This document shows positions 26,689 through 35,889 of a DNA stretch of 64,000 bases, piece after piece. A program made the position numbers and the translations under genes. The notes under the pieces are model-generated. The model saw nothing but the letters and a program-made list of their open reading frames with translations. It had not been told where the DNA came from and searched no databases. The DNA comes from JAAYAE01 sp963678395 (lineage in GTDB: Bacteria; Bacillota; Negativicutes; Acidaminococcales; Acidaminococcaceae). Location: contig OY782827.1 in the NCBI GenBank assembly GCA_963678395.1, forward strand, positions 372,001 to 436,000, in the 5' to 3' direction. The first letter of the stretch is position 1, and the number at the start of each line of letters is the position of its first letter.

Positions 26689-26716
26689 GCCAAAGTCCAA
26701 AGAAGGAGGTGATTTC

Positions 26717-27001
26717 GTGCATACATACGAAGTCATGTACATTGTTAAACCAATCGAAGAAGTGGCTTTTGAAGTACTTGTTAAAAAGTTCGATGATTTA
26801 TTGGCTGCTAATGGTGCTACTGTAGAAAAAACTGACCGGTGGGGCAAAAAACGCCTAGCCTATGAAATCAAAGATTTTGTAGACGGCATTTATGTTCTCG
26901 TAACGTTCCAAGGCGACGGCAAAACCGTTAAAGAACTTGACCGTGTTATGAAGATTACAGATGAAATTCTACGCCATATGATTATTAGAAAAGGCGAATA
27001 A
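26717..27001 (+). CDS. rpsF: 30S ribosomal protein S6
   Basis: 94 residues: YEVMYIVKPIEEVAFEVLVKKFDDLL, then TDRWGKKRLAYEIKDFVDGIYVL, the S6 signature. GTG start with AAGGAGGTG 8 bases upstream. S6 pairs with S18 on the 30S platform, and the gene heads the rpsF-ssb-rpsR operon. Intact. Confidence 0.97.
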   Translation: MHTYEVMYIVKPIEEVAFEVLVKKFDDLLAANGATVEKTDRWGKKRLAYEIKDFVDGIYVLVTFQGDGKTVKELDRVMKITDEILRHMIIRKGE

Positions 27002-27019
27002 GCTGGGAGGTAACCTAAG

Positions 27020-27436
27020 ATGAATAAAATTATTCTGATGGGCCGCCTAACTCGTGATCCTGAAGTACGCGTAACTCCAAGTGAAAAAAACGTGTGTACG
27101 TTTACTCTGGCGGTAGATAGACAGTTTGCTAATCAAAGCGGTGAAAGAGAAGCAGATTTTATCAAAATAGTAGTATGGGGTAAGGCTGCTGAATTGTGCG
27201 GGAATAGTCTGGCCAAGGGACAAAGACTCCTTGTTGAAGGTCGTTTGCAGATACGTAATTACGTAGCTAAAGACGGCAATAAACGCTATGTTACTGAAGT
27301 AATTGCCAACAGCGTGGAATTCGTTGAACGCAAAAGCACAAGTAATTCTGGTAGCGGACAAGAACATACTGCTTCTAATAGTGGTATGGATGGGTTTGGA
27401 AAGGCTGTAGCCTTTGACGAGGAAATCCCATTTTAA
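27020..27436 (+). CDS. ssb: Single-stranded DNA-binding protein
   Basis: 138 residues. OB fold: MNKIILMGRLTRDPEVRVTP, FTLAVDRQF, ADFIKIVVWGKAAELC, KGQRLLVEGRLQIRNY. The C-terminal tail is acidic and ends DEEIPF, the partner-binding tip used by replication and repair proteins. Located between rpsF and rpsR as in most Firmicutes. Intact. Confidence 0.97.
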   Translation: MNKIILMGRLTRDPEVRVTPSEKNVCTFTLAVDRQFANQSGEREADFIKIVVWGKAAELCGNSLAKGQRLLVEGRLQIRNYVAKDGNKRYVTEVIANSVEFVERKSTSNSGSGQEHTASNSGMDGFGKAVAFDEEIPF

Positions 27437-27453
27437 TTTAGGGAGGTTTTGGA

Positions 27454-27687
27454 ATGATTAAACGTGAAAGAGGCAGAAAGCCAAGAAGAAAAGTATGTAG
27501 CTTCTGCGTAGATAAAGCAACAGATATCGATTATAAAGAAGTAGGCAAATTACACAAGTTCTTAACTGAACGTGGTAAAATTTTGCCTCGTCGAATTTCC
27601 GGTACTTGTGCTAAGCACCAAAGACAACTTACTATCGCTATTAAACGCGCTAGAAACGTTGCTTTATTACCATTTACAACTGAGTGA
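27454..27687 (+). CDS. rpsR: 30S ribosomal protein S18
   Basis: 77 residues, basic N-terminus RERGRKPRRKVCSFC, then IDYKEVGKLHKFLTERGKIL and RRISGTCAKHQRQLTIAIKR. The C-SFC and later Cys make a possible C+ (zinc-binding) form of S18. GGGAGG upstream; terminator 10 bases downstream closes the operon. Confidence 0.97.
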   Translation: MIKRERGRKPRRKVCSFCVDKATDIDYKEVGKLHKFLTERGKILPRRISGTCAKHQRQLTIAIKRARNVALLPFTTE

Positions 27688-27695
27688 TAATATTT

Positions 27696-27735
27696 AAAGA
27701 CTTCCCTGCAGAAATGTCGGGAAGTCTTTTTCTTT
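27696..27735 (+). terminator. Terminator of the rpsF-ssb-rpsR operon
   Basis: AAAGACTTCCC / GGGAAGTCTTT, 11-bp perfect stem, followed by T residues. Confidence 0.9.
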
Positions 27736-27880
27736 ACTTACGCTTGTACTTGTGGTAAACAGTGCTTAACAGGGTAAAAGACTTTTCTTTTTCTCTAATT
27801 AAGAGTAAAATAGTAGTACGCATTTAAAATCCATATAATGAAGCAAGTTGAAGCATATTTAGTATTGAGGAGGTTTATTT

Positions 27881-28849
27881 TTGATTATACATAAAACATC
27901 GGCTTTAGTAGAGTCGGGTATTTTAGCTGCCATCGCCACAGTTTTTACTATTATTGGTGCCTATGTTCCTGTTCTTAGTCTTATTGCCAATTTTGTTTGG
28001 CCTTTGCCTATCATATTGTGTGGACGTCGACATGGTTTGAAGTGGAGTTTTTTATGTTTGATGGTAGCCGGTATTCTTGCCACTATTTTAGTTAGCCCTA
28101 TCCATGCACTGTCTGTAGTAGCTGTTTTTGGTATCATAGGTCTTACTATGGGAGAATGTATGCGTAGGCAGATGTCTCCGCTGAAATTAATGCTTATAAG
28201 TTCTATAGGAGCTTTTATTTCTTTTATTATTAGCATGCTTATTGGTTATTTAATTATGCATATTAATGTTTTAGAGGTTTTCTTAGACAGTATGAATCAG
28301 GGTTTTAATATGTCCGTAGATTTTTATAAGCAAATGGGTTATGGTCCAGATCAATTAGCACAAATTACCACGGAAATGGAAACCATGAAAAAAATGGTTC
28401 GTATGATTATACCGGTAGCTTTTATCATGGTAGCGCCATTTACTGTTTTTGTTAATTATTGGGCTGCGCGTAAGATTTTGAGTAAGATGGGAGACTATTA
28501 TCCTTGGTTTCCTCCCTTTGCTAAATGGAGCATGCCGCGTTATACTTTGTTTCCTTATGGTTTATCCCTAATTTTATTGATGCAGTTTAATACTAGACAA
28601 GAACATCCTATGTATCAGTTTGCTTTTAATCTTTTTGTATTTTGCAATGTTTTATTGATAGTGCAAGCTTTAGCTTTAATTTATTGGTATATTGATACTA
28701 AAGGTAAGCCTCGTTGGTGGTTTTCTGCCTGTTTTGCGATTATTTTTATTAGTCAATTCATCTCTCAAATAGCAGTATTATTGGGTGCTTATGATTTGGT
28801 CTTTGACTTTCGTCACCGTAAGCCTAAAACCAAGAACGATATACAGTGA
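27881..28849 (+). CDS. DUF2232 membrane protein (YybS family)
   Basis: 322-residue polytopic membrane protein with about eight hydrophobic segments (e.g. GILAAIATVFTIIGAYVPVL, ISSIGAFISFIISMLIG, VAFIMVAPFTVFVNY). Matches the YybS/DUF2232 family that sits before gdpP in Firmicutes; it resembles small-molecule transporter S-components but the role is unproven. TTG start supported by GAGGAGG eleven bases upstream. 14 bases from gdpP. Confidence 0.85.
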   Translation: MIIHKTSALVESGILAAIATVFTIIGAYVPVLSLIANFVWPLPIILCGRRHGLKWSFLCLMVAGILATILVSPIHALSVVAVFGIIGLTMGECMRRQMSPLKLMLISSIGAFISFIISMLIGYLIMHINVLEVFLDSMNQGFNMSVDFYKQMGYGPDQLAQITTEMETMKKMVRMIIPVAFIMVAPFTVFVNYWAARKILSKMGDYYPWFPPFAKWSMPRYTLFPYGLSLILLMQFNTRQEHPMYQFAFNLFVFCNVLLIVQALALIYWYIDTKGKPRWWFSACFAIIFISQFISQIAVLLGAYDLVFDFRHRKPKTKNDIQ

Positions 28850-28863
28850 AATGAGGATTATTT

Positions 28864-30897
28864 ATGGAGAAGATAAGCAAGAAGTTTTGGGATGGCTTAC
28901 GTGTGGGAATTGGTATTCTAGGCTCGATCTCTGTACTTTATGGTGTATTTAGGGGAGAACTTGTGTTAGCGTTTGGTGGTTTTGCGGTTCTTCTGATAGT
29001 ATATTATTTTAGTCAAAGGAATTCACGTATTAAAGATGCTTGGCTAAACCACTATTTAGATACGGTAGTCCGCAATATTGAGCGCGCAAATAACTATGCT
29101 GTACAAAGAATTCCTGTTGGCATTGCAGTGTTCGACAAGGAAGGACGACTACAGTGGAAAAACGAACTTTTTGCCACTTGGGTGGGTGGAAAAGCTGATG
29201 AAGGCGATCCCATGAGTAAGGTTTTACCGCCTCCGGAAAATAATTTTGACACTATTTCTTTAAAAGATGCTGAAAAACAAATTAAAATTGCGGACAGATC
29301 TTTCAATATGTTGGTGCGACGCATTCAAACTTCCGATGATGGGGAGCAAGATACCGGCGTAGTAATTTATTTGATGGATATAACAGATAGAGAACGGCAA
29401 AAGAAACGTTATGAGGCGGAAAAAGTTTGTTTCGCTTATATACAATTTGATAATTTCAGTGATGTTATGAAGGGCTTAAATGAAAGCATTAGAGCCAATC
29501 TAGCAGTAGAAGTTAACAAAGCCATAGGAGAATGGGCAGAAGAAATGCAGGGTGTCTTCCTGCGGTATGCCGATGATTTGTATATGGTTAGTATTAGCAG
29601 AAAATCCCTAGAAGAGACGGTTGCACGTAAATTCGATGTTTTAGATAGAGTGCGTGAGATAAAGGTTGGCAATAAAATACCTCCGACTATTAGCGTTGGT
29701 ATGGCCAGTGACGAAAGAGGCCTATTAGCACTTAGTCAAAAGGCTCAATCCGGGTTAGATTTAGCTTTGGGACGAGGCGGGGATCAAGCAGTGGTTTCTA
29801 TGGGTGGAGATATGCTGTTTTTTGGAGCTAAAAGTTCTGTGCAGGCTAAAAGTACTAGGGTCAGAGCAAGGGTAGTTTCCCAAGCTATCCATGAACTTAT
29901 GCTAAATGCTGATAAAGTTTTTGTTATGGGACATGTTAACGAAGATTATGATGCTATTGGTTCTGCCTTGGGAGTGGCTAAAATGGCCATGTCTCTTAAT
30001 AAAGAAACCTACATTGTTACTAGTGGACAGGGAACTTCTCTAGGGCGCATGGAAGATATTGCAACAGAAGCTGACCAGGCTTATGCAGCTGTTTTGGTTA
30101 CAGAAGAAAGGGCCTTAGAACATATTACACCAGGCAGTATTTTAATCTTAGTGGATCATCACAGGGCAATGTTGTCAGCCTCACAAAAAGTTTTAGAGGC
30201 AATTGAACGACGTGTTATTATTGATCATCATCGTCGTAGTGAGGATGCCATAAAAAATGCTATTTTATTTTACATGGAGCCATCATCTTCTTCCACTAGT
30301 GAGCTAGTAACGGAAATGCTACACTATTTTGATGATACAATGGAATTTACTAAATTAGAAGCCTCTGCGTTATATGCAGGTATTTTGGTAGATACAAAGA
30401 ATTTTGCAGTACAAACCGGTGAACGTACTTTTGAAGCAGCAGCTTTTTTAAGGCGTAGTGGAGCTGATCCTAGGGTAGTATCACAATTGTTTAAAGACGA
30501 TCAAGCTACCGTCATGCAAAGAGCAAAATTAATTTCACAAGCCCGTATTCCTTATCCAGGCCTGGCAATTTCGATTTACAAGCAGGCACCGGAAGGGCAA
30601 AATACTTCTGTTATTATTGCACAAACTGCTGATGAACTTTTGACTATGGATGATATTAGTGTTAGCGTAGTTATGAGCGAAGCACCGGATGGCTTGGGTA
30701 TTAGTGCTCGTAGTGACGGTCATGTTAACGTGCAAATAATGATGGAAGAATTGGGTGGCGGTGGCCATCAAACCGTGGCAGGCGTTAAAGTTCGCGGTAT
30801 AACTGCAGACGAAATGGAACTTAAAATTATAGCTATGGCTAAAGAACAATTGGAGGAGCGCGATACAGATGAAAGTAATATTACTACAGGACGTTAA
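28864..30897 (+). CDS. gdpP: Cyclic-di-AMP phosphodiesterase GdpP
   Basis: Membrane-anchored enzyme that cleaves c-di-AMP, controlling potassium and osmotic balance. 677 residues: two N-terminal membrane helices, PAS-like domain (about 80-180), degenerate GGDEF (about 190-320), then DHH domain with GHVNEDYDAIGSALG, LVDHHRAM and IIDHHRRS, and DHHA1 with GGGGHQTVAG near the end. The 3' end overlaps the rplI start by 29 bases, so the two are coupled. Intact. Confidence 0.95.
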   Translation: MEKISKKFWDGLRVGIGILGSISVLYGVFRGELVLAFGGFAVLLIVYYFSQRNSRIKDAWLNHYLDTVVRNIERANNYAVQRIPVGIAVFDKEGRLQWKNELFATWVGGKADEGDPMSKVLPPPENNFDTISLKDAEKQIKIADRSFNMLVRRIQTSDDGEQDTGVVIYLMDITDRERQKKRYEAEKVCFAYIQFDNFSDVMKGLNESIRANLAVEVNKAIGEWAEEMQGVFLRYADDLYMVSISRKSLEETVARKFDVLDRVREIKVGNKIPPTISVGMASDERGLLALSQKAQSGLDLALGRGGDQAVVSMGGDMLFFGAKSSVQAKSTRVRARVVSQAIHELMLNADKVFVMGHVNEDYDAIGSALGVAKMAMSLNKETYIVTSGQGTSLGRMEDIATEADQAYAAVLVTEERALEHITPGSILILVDHHRAMLSASQKVLEAIERRVIIDHHRRSEDAIKNAILFYMEPSSSSTSELVTEMLHYFDDTMEFTKLEASALYAGILVDTKNFAVQTGERTFEAAAFLRRSGADPRVVSQLFKDDQATVMQRAKLISQARIPYPGLAISIYKQAPEGQNTSVIIAQTADELLTMDDISVSVVMSEAPDGLGISARSDGHVNVQIMMEELGGGGHQTVAGVKVRGITADEMELKIIAMAKEQLEERDTDESNITTGR

Positions 30898-31318
30898 AAA
30901 ATTAGGTAAAAAAGGTGACATTGTAGAAACGGCAGAAGGCTATGGCCGCAACTATTTGTTACCACGAGCTTTAGCAAAAGAGGCAAGTGCCGCTAATTTG
31001 AATTTGGCTAAACAAAGTCAGGAAGTTGCAGCCCATAGAGCTGCTCAAAAAAGAGATGAAGCTATAGTTCTAGCAGCACAGCTGGAAAAAGTTGTGGTAA
31101 AGATGAGTGTTAAAGTCGGCGCTAATGGCAAAATGTTTGGCTCAATTGCTTCTAAGGATGTTGCGGAGGCTTTGATTGCTCAAACACAGCTAGAAGGCGT
31201 GGATAGAAGGAAAATAGAACTTACTTCCCCTATTAAAAGTGTGGGACAGTATACAGCAGTTGCGAAATTACATCCGGAGATTTCCGCAACGTTTGTGGTA
31301 GAAGTAGAGGAAGCATAA
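30869..31318 (+). CDS. rplI: 50S ribosomal protein L9
   Basis: 149 residues. MKVILLQDVKKLGKKGDIVE and GYGRNYLLPRALAKEA are the L9 signature, then a long helix and the C-terminal domain. The start lies inside the end of gdpP; GGAGG at 30852-30856 serves as its ribosome-binding site. One base separates it from dnaB. Confidence 0.97.
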   Translation: MKVILLQDVKKLGKKGDIVETAEGYGRNYLLPRALAKEASAANLNLAKQSQEVAAHRAAQKRDEAIVLAAQLEKVVVKMSVKVGANGKMFGSIASKDVAEALIAQTQLEGVDRRKIELTSPIKSVGQYTAVAKLHPEISATFVVEVEEA

Positions 31319-31319
31319 A

Positions 31320-32654
31320 ATGATTGATCGTATACCACCTCAAAATATCGAGGCTGAACAAAGCGTTATTGGTGCGATGCTTATTGATAAGGAAGCCATC
31401 GCGAAGACCAGTGAGATTTTGCGGCCGGAAGATTTTTACCGTCAAGATGATAGGGTTATTTATGAAGCCATTTTGGCCCTGTATAATAAAAATGAAGCTG
31501 TAGATTTGGTTACGGTTACTGAACAATTAAAAAGTAGTGGAAAATTAGAGGAAATTGGCGGCACTGCTACTATTACTGCTCTTAGTAATGCCGTGCCTAC
31601 AGCCGCTAATGTTGTGTACCACGCTAAAATCGTTGAGGAAAAGGCTTTGCGTCGTCAACTTATAAGTGCGGCTACAGAAATAGCTTCTACTGGTTATGAA
31701 GATGAAGAAGATATCTCTGATACGATTGATACCGCTGAACAAAAAATCTTGGCTGTAGCTAATCGCAAGAGCACAGCTGCTTTTATCCCTATTAAAGATG
31801 CTGTTACCTCTGCTGTTGGCCGTATTGAAATGCTGTACGATTCTAAAGAAGCATTTACAGGTTTGCCTACAGGTTTTACCGATTTTGATAATCTTACATC
31901 AGGATTACAAGATTCTGATTTGATTATTGTAGCGGCTCGTCCTAGTATGGGTAAATCTACTTTGGTATTAAATATGATGCAAAATATTGCTATTCGAGGC
32001 AAAGGGTCAGTAGCCTTTTTTTCCTTAGAAATGAGTCAAGAACAGTTAACACAAAGAATGCTTTGTGCTGAGGCACATATTGACTCCTCTCGCTTGCGAG
32101 TAGGACAGTTAAGTGACAAAGATTGGCCGGAACTTATGAAGGCTGCCGATCGTCTTAGTCAGGCAAAAATATTTATGGATGATACTCCCGGTATTACCGC
32201 TATGGAAATGCGCACCAAGGCCAGACGCTTGCAACATGAACATGGATTGGATTTAATCATTGTGGATTATTTGCAGTTGATGCAAGGTAGTGGTAAACGC
32301 AGTAGTGATAATAGGCAGCAGGAAATGTCTGATATTTCTCGTTCTCTGAAAAGTTTGGCTAGAGAGTTAAACGTTCCTGTTATTGCTTTATCACAGCTTA
32401 GTCGTAGCGTTGAAAGTCGTACTATTAAGCGCCCTATGCTAAGCGATTTGCGTGAATCAGGAGCTTTAGAGCAGGATGCAGATATAGTAGCATTTATTTA
32501 CCGTGAAGATTATTATAATCCTGAGACAGAAAAGAAAAACATTACGGAATTTATTATTGCTAAACATCGTAATGGTCCGGTAGGAACTGTGGAACTTTTT
32601 TTCCAAAAAGATATTACTTGTTTCTTAAATTTAAGCAAACACCAAGAAGAATAG
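31320..32654 (+). CDS. dnaB: Replicative DNA helicase
   Basis: Hexameric helicase of the replisome. 444 residues. N-terminal domain IPPQNIEAEQSVIGAMLIDK, linker, then RecA-like domain: Walker A ARPSMGKSTLVL, Walker B LIIVDYLQLM, the ALSQLSRSVESR arginine region and DLRESGALEQDADIVAFIYR. Normal length, no intein. Ends the yybS-gdpP-rplI-dnaB operon. Confidence 0.97.
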   Translation: MIDRIPPQNIEAEQSVIGAMLIDKEAIAKTSEILRPEDFYRQDDRVIYEAILALYNKNEAVDLVTVTEQLKSSGKLEEIGGTATITALSNAVPTAANVVYHAKIVEEKALRRQLISAATEIASTGYEDEEDISDTIDTAEQKILAVANRKSTAAFIPIKDAVTSAVGRIEMLYDSKEAFTGLPTGFTDFDNLTSGLQDSDLIIVAARPSMGKSTLVLNMMQNIAIRGKGSVAFFSLEMSQEQLTQRMLCAEAHIDSSRLRVGQLSDKDWPELMKAADRLSQAKIFMDDTPGITAMEMRTKARRLQHEHGLDLIIVDYLQLMQGSGKRSSDNRQQEMSDISRSLKSLARELNVPVIALSQLSRSVESRTIKRPMLSDLRESGALEQDADIVAFIYREDYYNPETEKKNITEFIIAKHRNGPVGTVELFFQKDITCFLNLSKHQEE

Positions 32655-32664
32655 TGACAGAAAA

Positions 32665-32713
32665 GAACATCAACAATGTTAAAGTTAATAACATTGTTGA
32701 TGTTCTTTATTGT
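32665..32713 (+). terminator. Terminator after dnaB
   Basis: GAACATCAACAATGTT / AACATTGTTGATGTTC, 16-bp perfect stem, nine-base loop, T-rich tail. Confidence 0.85.
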
Positions 32714-32754
32714 CAAAAAAGCATTTAAGTAATTAGTTAAGAAAACAAAACTTG

Positions 32755-33672
32755 TTAGTCGTTTGCTGCTAACAAAGCTGCACCATAAACACCGGCATTA
32801 TTTCCAAGCTTGGAGGGTTTGATTTGGATATTATTTGCAATGGGCTTGGCACATCTTGCGCAAATACCGGTTTTTATAGCATTAAGGACTTGGGGGCCGG
32901 CTTTAGTAAGACCGCCTCCGACTACTATGATATCGGGGTCGAACAGTTCGGCAGCCACGGATAAACATGCTCCTAGAGAGTACATGGCATCACGAATGAT
33001 AAGACATGCTTTGCTATTACCTTCAGCGGCGGCTTGAAAAACATTTGCTGCAGTAATATTGTTATCTAAAGAAAATCTCATGTATTCAGCTGCTTTGGCA
33101 ATAGCAGCACCGGAAGCATAAAGTTCAGCACAACCGTGGTTGCCACAGGAGCAAAGCCGGCCATGCTGTTCGATTGTAATATGACCAAGTTCCAGGGCAT
33201 TGCCTGAGCTACCTGTAAAAAGCTTATGGTCAATAATTGCGCCGGCACCAATACCAGTGGAAATGGTTACGAAGAGCATATTGGTCGAACCTTGTCCAGC
33301 GCCTAAAATATATTCGCCCCAAGTAGCGGCATTAGCGTCATTGGTTGTTATTACTGGCAGCTCATAATGTTTTTCTATGCGTTCTACAAAAGGAATATTT
33401 TCTAAGGGTAAATGAGAACAGTGGTAAAGCACTCTTTTCTCTTTATCCCAGTGACCTGGTATACCAATACCGATTCGCGTTATTTCTTGGGGAGAAAGGC
33501 CGGATTGTGCCAGTAATTGTTCTATTAGGGAAAACATTTGCTTACAAACTTTTTCACTGCCTTCTTGGTTGCACGAGGGGATACAAACATTGGAAAGGGC
33601 AGCATGCTTATCATTAAGAATAAGACCTTTCATATTAGTTCCACCAATATCGATACCAATGTAATTTGTCAT
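32755..33672 (-). CDS. ROK-family sugar kinase
   Basis: 305 residues. N-terminal ATP site IGIDIGGTNMKGLIL, catalytic DANAATWGEY, GTGIGAGAIIDHKLF-like loop, and the ROK zinc motif CSCGNHGCAELYASG. Could be a glucokinase or an N-acetylglucosamine/N-acetylmannosamine kinase. Being 9 bases downstream of nagA on the same strand and facing the MurNAc genes, an amino-sugar role is likely (inference). Confidence 0.88.
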   Translation of the reverse strand: MTNYIGIDIGGTNMKGLILNDKHAALSNVCIPSCNQEGSEKVCKQMFSLIEQLLAQSGLSPQEITRIGIGIPGHWDKEKRVLYHCSHLPLENIPFVERIEKHYELPVITTNDANAATWGEYILGAGQGSTNMLFVTISTGIGAGAIIDHKLFTGSSGNALELGHITIEQHGRLCSCGNHGCAELYASGAAIAKAAEYMRFSLDNNITAANVFQAAAEGNSKACLIIRDAMYSLGACLSVAAELFDPDIIVVGGGLTKAGPQVLNAIKTGICARCAKPIANNIQIKPSKLGNNAGVYGAALLAAND

Positions 33673-33681
33673 AAGTTCACC

Positions 33682-34818
33682 TCATTGTTGGAAAATTTTA
33701 ACACCTTTGACAAAGGTGCTTTTTATATTAATGTCGTTATCAAAAACGACTAAATCAGCCTGTTTGCCTATGGCAATAGAACCAATACGGCCATAAAGTC
33801 CCAATTCTTTAGCGGGATTGACTGTAGACATAGCGATTACTGTGCTAAGAGGTGCGTTAGTGTTAGTGCGAAAATTAGCTATAGCTTTATCCATTGTTAG
33901 CACACTGCCGGCAATAGTGCCGTCCGTTAATTTTGCTATTTGCCCGCGGACAAACACCTTTTGTCCTCCTAATTCAGAGCAGCCATCTCCTTGCAGGCAG
34001 GCACGCATAGAATCGGTAACAAGAATAATTGTTTCGGGATTTTTCACTTTATAAACTAAACGCTGCATGGCAGGGTGTACGTGTACGTTATCAGCAATAA
34101 GTTCACATTTTACGTTAGAATCTAGCGCAGCGCCTACTAACCCAGGGCGCCTATGGTGAAAGGGACTCATAGCGTTAAATAAATGAGTAATGTGTGAAGC
34201 GCCCTTGGTTATGGCGTTCATAGCTTCTTCATAGGTAGCACCGCTATGACCTAGTGAAATAATGATTTTATTTTGTAGGCAAAAACGTAAGAAGGAATCT
34301 TCCGTTATTTTTTCAGGGGCTACAGTAATGATTTTTATAACATCAGAAAAGTTTGCTATTTTAGTAAAATCGGCAGCAATAATATGCTTAGCAGCCTGTG
34401 CACCTTTAAATTCTTGGCTTATAAAGGGTCCTTCTAAGTTGCAACCTAGGATTTTTGCCCCGTTGTCTTCACTCATAGCGGTTCGGATGTTTTCCAGAAC
34501 CGGATAAATTTTAGGCCAGTCATAAGTCATAGTAGTCGGCAAAAAGGAGGTTACACCTGTGGTCGCCAGAAGCTTACCCATAGTTTGCAAGGTAGAACTG
34601 CCGGTGTCCATAACATCAACTCCGCCACAACCGTGAATATGTATGTTAATGAACCCTGGAGATACATAGTTACCCTGGGCATCAAACACTTTAGTACAAG
34701 TTCCTTTAATAAAATCTTTGTGGGGAACGATGTCTTTAATTTTAGTATCAAATAAAATAACATGGTTTTCTAATATTTTTTGCGGTAAAATTATCTTACC
34801 ATTCATAATTGCCTGCAT
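33682..34818 (-). CDS. nagA: N-acetylglucosamine-6-phosphate deacetylase
   Basis: Removes acetate from GlcNAc-6-P, giving GlcN-6-P. 378 residues, amidohydrolase TIM barrel: YVSPGFINIHIHGCGGVDVMD (metal HxH), NLEGPFI, LGHSGATYEEAM, ITHLFNAMSPFHHRRPG and VTDSMRA with the catalytic Asp. The ATG at 34818 has GAGGT upstream; an in-frame extension to 34839 lacks support. No nagB is in the window. Upstream divergent partner is murQ. Confidence 0.94.
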   Translation of the reverse strand: MQAIMNGKIILPQKILENHVILFDTKIKDIVPHKDFIKGTCTKVFDAQGNYVSPGFINIHIHGCGGVDVMDTGSSTLQTMGKLLATTGVTSFLPTTMTYDWPKIYPVLENIRTAMSEDNGAKILGCNLEGPFISQEFKGAQAAKHIIAADFTKIANFSDVIKIITVAPEKITEDSFLRFCLQNKIIISLGHSGATYEEAMNAITKGASHITHLFNAMSPFHHRRPGLVGAALDSNVKCELIADNVHVHPAMQRLVYKVKNPETIILVTDSMRACLQGDGCSELGGQKVFVRGQIAKLTDGTIAGSVLTMDKAIANFRTNTNAPLSTVIAMSTVNPAKELGLYGRIGSIAIGKQADLVVFDNDINIKSTFVKGVKIFQQ

Positions 34819-34882
34819 TACTCTACCTCGTATTAACAAAGATAAATCCTTCTATTATCTAAATTATATCATATAAAGGGGC

Positions 34883-34916
34883 GTAGAAAGTAGTAAAAGG
34901 TAGAAAGTAGTAAAAG
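34883..34916 (+). repeat. Perfect 17-bp tandem duplication between nagA and murQ
   Basis: GTAGAAAGTAGTAAAAG at 34883-34899 and 34900-34916. It lies in the divergent promoter region and could alter promoter spacing. Confidence 0.95.
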
Positions 34917-34983
34917 CAGGATTTCTATGATCAATGTGGAAAGAAATTAGAGAGTAATATTAACGAAGGGAAGAGGTAGCTCT

Positions 34984-35889
34984 GTGCTAGAATTAGATAA
35001 AATTGCTACGGAACAACGTAATGAGCGTAGTAAAAATATAGATCAAGTCTCAACTTTGGAAATGGTAACAATTATAAATGAAGAAGATAAAAAGGTGCCT
35101 GAAGCTATTGAACAAATACTACCTCAAATTGCTAATGCTATTGATTGTATAGCTCAGCATTTTAAACAAGGGGGGAGACTTTTTTATATAGGTTCCGGTA
35201 CTTCGGGAAGATTGGGTATTTTGGATGCAGCAGAGTGTCCACCTACCTATAGCACAGCCCCTGAAATGATCCAGGGTATTATGGCCGGTGGATATGAAGC
35301 TGTTTTTCAGGCCCAAGAAGGAGCCGAAGATTCTGAGCAATTAGCAAAGGAAGATTTGAGCGCAAAAAAAATAACAGATAAAGATGTTGTTGTAGGTTTG
35401 ACAGCATCGGGTAGGACTCCGTATGTTTTAGGTGGATTAAAATATGCTTTGTCATGTGGAGCGGCTACTATCGCTATTGTTTGTACCGATAGGGCAGAAA
35501 CAGCAGCATTTGCCCAAATCCAGCTTACGGCCTTAGTAGGCCCTGAGGTGGTAACGGGATCAACCAGGATGAAAGCAGGAACAGCACAAAAATTGATTTT
35601 AAATATGCTGTCAACAGGAGCGATGATTAAATTAGGCAAAGTTTATGGCAATCTCATGATTGATGTAAAGTCATCTAATAAGAAATTAGAGGAAAGAGCT
35701 AGGCGCATAGTTATGACTGCGGCTAATTGTAACAGAGAACATGCAGAAATCGCCTTAAAGCAAGCAGGTGGTAAAGTTAGATTGGCTATTTTTATGCTTT
35801 TATCCGGATTACAAGCGGATGAGGCCCAAAAACAGCTGTCAGAGGCAGTGGAAGCAAATATTAAAAGGGAGAAGTTCAGTGACAAATAA
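34984..35889 (+). CDS. murQ: N-acetylmuramic acid 6-phosphate etherase
   Basis: Cleaves the lactyl ether of MurNAc-6-P to give GlcNAc-6-P and D-lactate. 301 residues, SIS fold: RLFYIGSGTSGRLGILDAAE, PPTYSTAPEMIQGIMAGG, VGLTASGRTPYVLGGL, GSTRMKAGTAQKLILNMLST. GTG start after AAGAGGTAG. Its product feeds nagA, encoded divergently. Overlaps murP by 11 bases. Confidence 0.96.
   Translation: MLELDKIATEQRNERSKNIDQVSTLEMVTIINEEDKKVPEAIEQILPQIANAIDCIAQHFKQGGRLFYIGSGTSGRLGILDAAECPPTYSTAPEMIQGIMAGGYEAVFQAQEGAEDSEQLAKEDLSAKKITDKDVVVGLTASGRTPYVLGGLKYALSCGAATIAIVCTDRAETAAFAQIQLTALVGPEVVTGSTRMKAGTAQKLILNMLSTGAMIKLGKVYGNLMIDVKSSNKKLEERARRIVMTAANCNREHAEIALKQAGGKVRLAIFMLLSGLQADEAQKQLSEAVEANIKREKFSDK

Noticed and set aside
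26647..26703. Confirmed S6:S18 leader
   Set aside because: Position fits but the known consensus bulge could not be matched by eye.
32755..33672. Specific naming of the ROK kinase as glucokinase or NanK/NagK
   Set aside because: ROK motifs do not separate these substrates; only context suggests an amino sugar.
35768..35878. Longer murP start inside murQ
   Set aside because: The extra residues are out-of-frame murQ sequence without family similarity; GTG at 35879 has AAAAGGGAG upstream.
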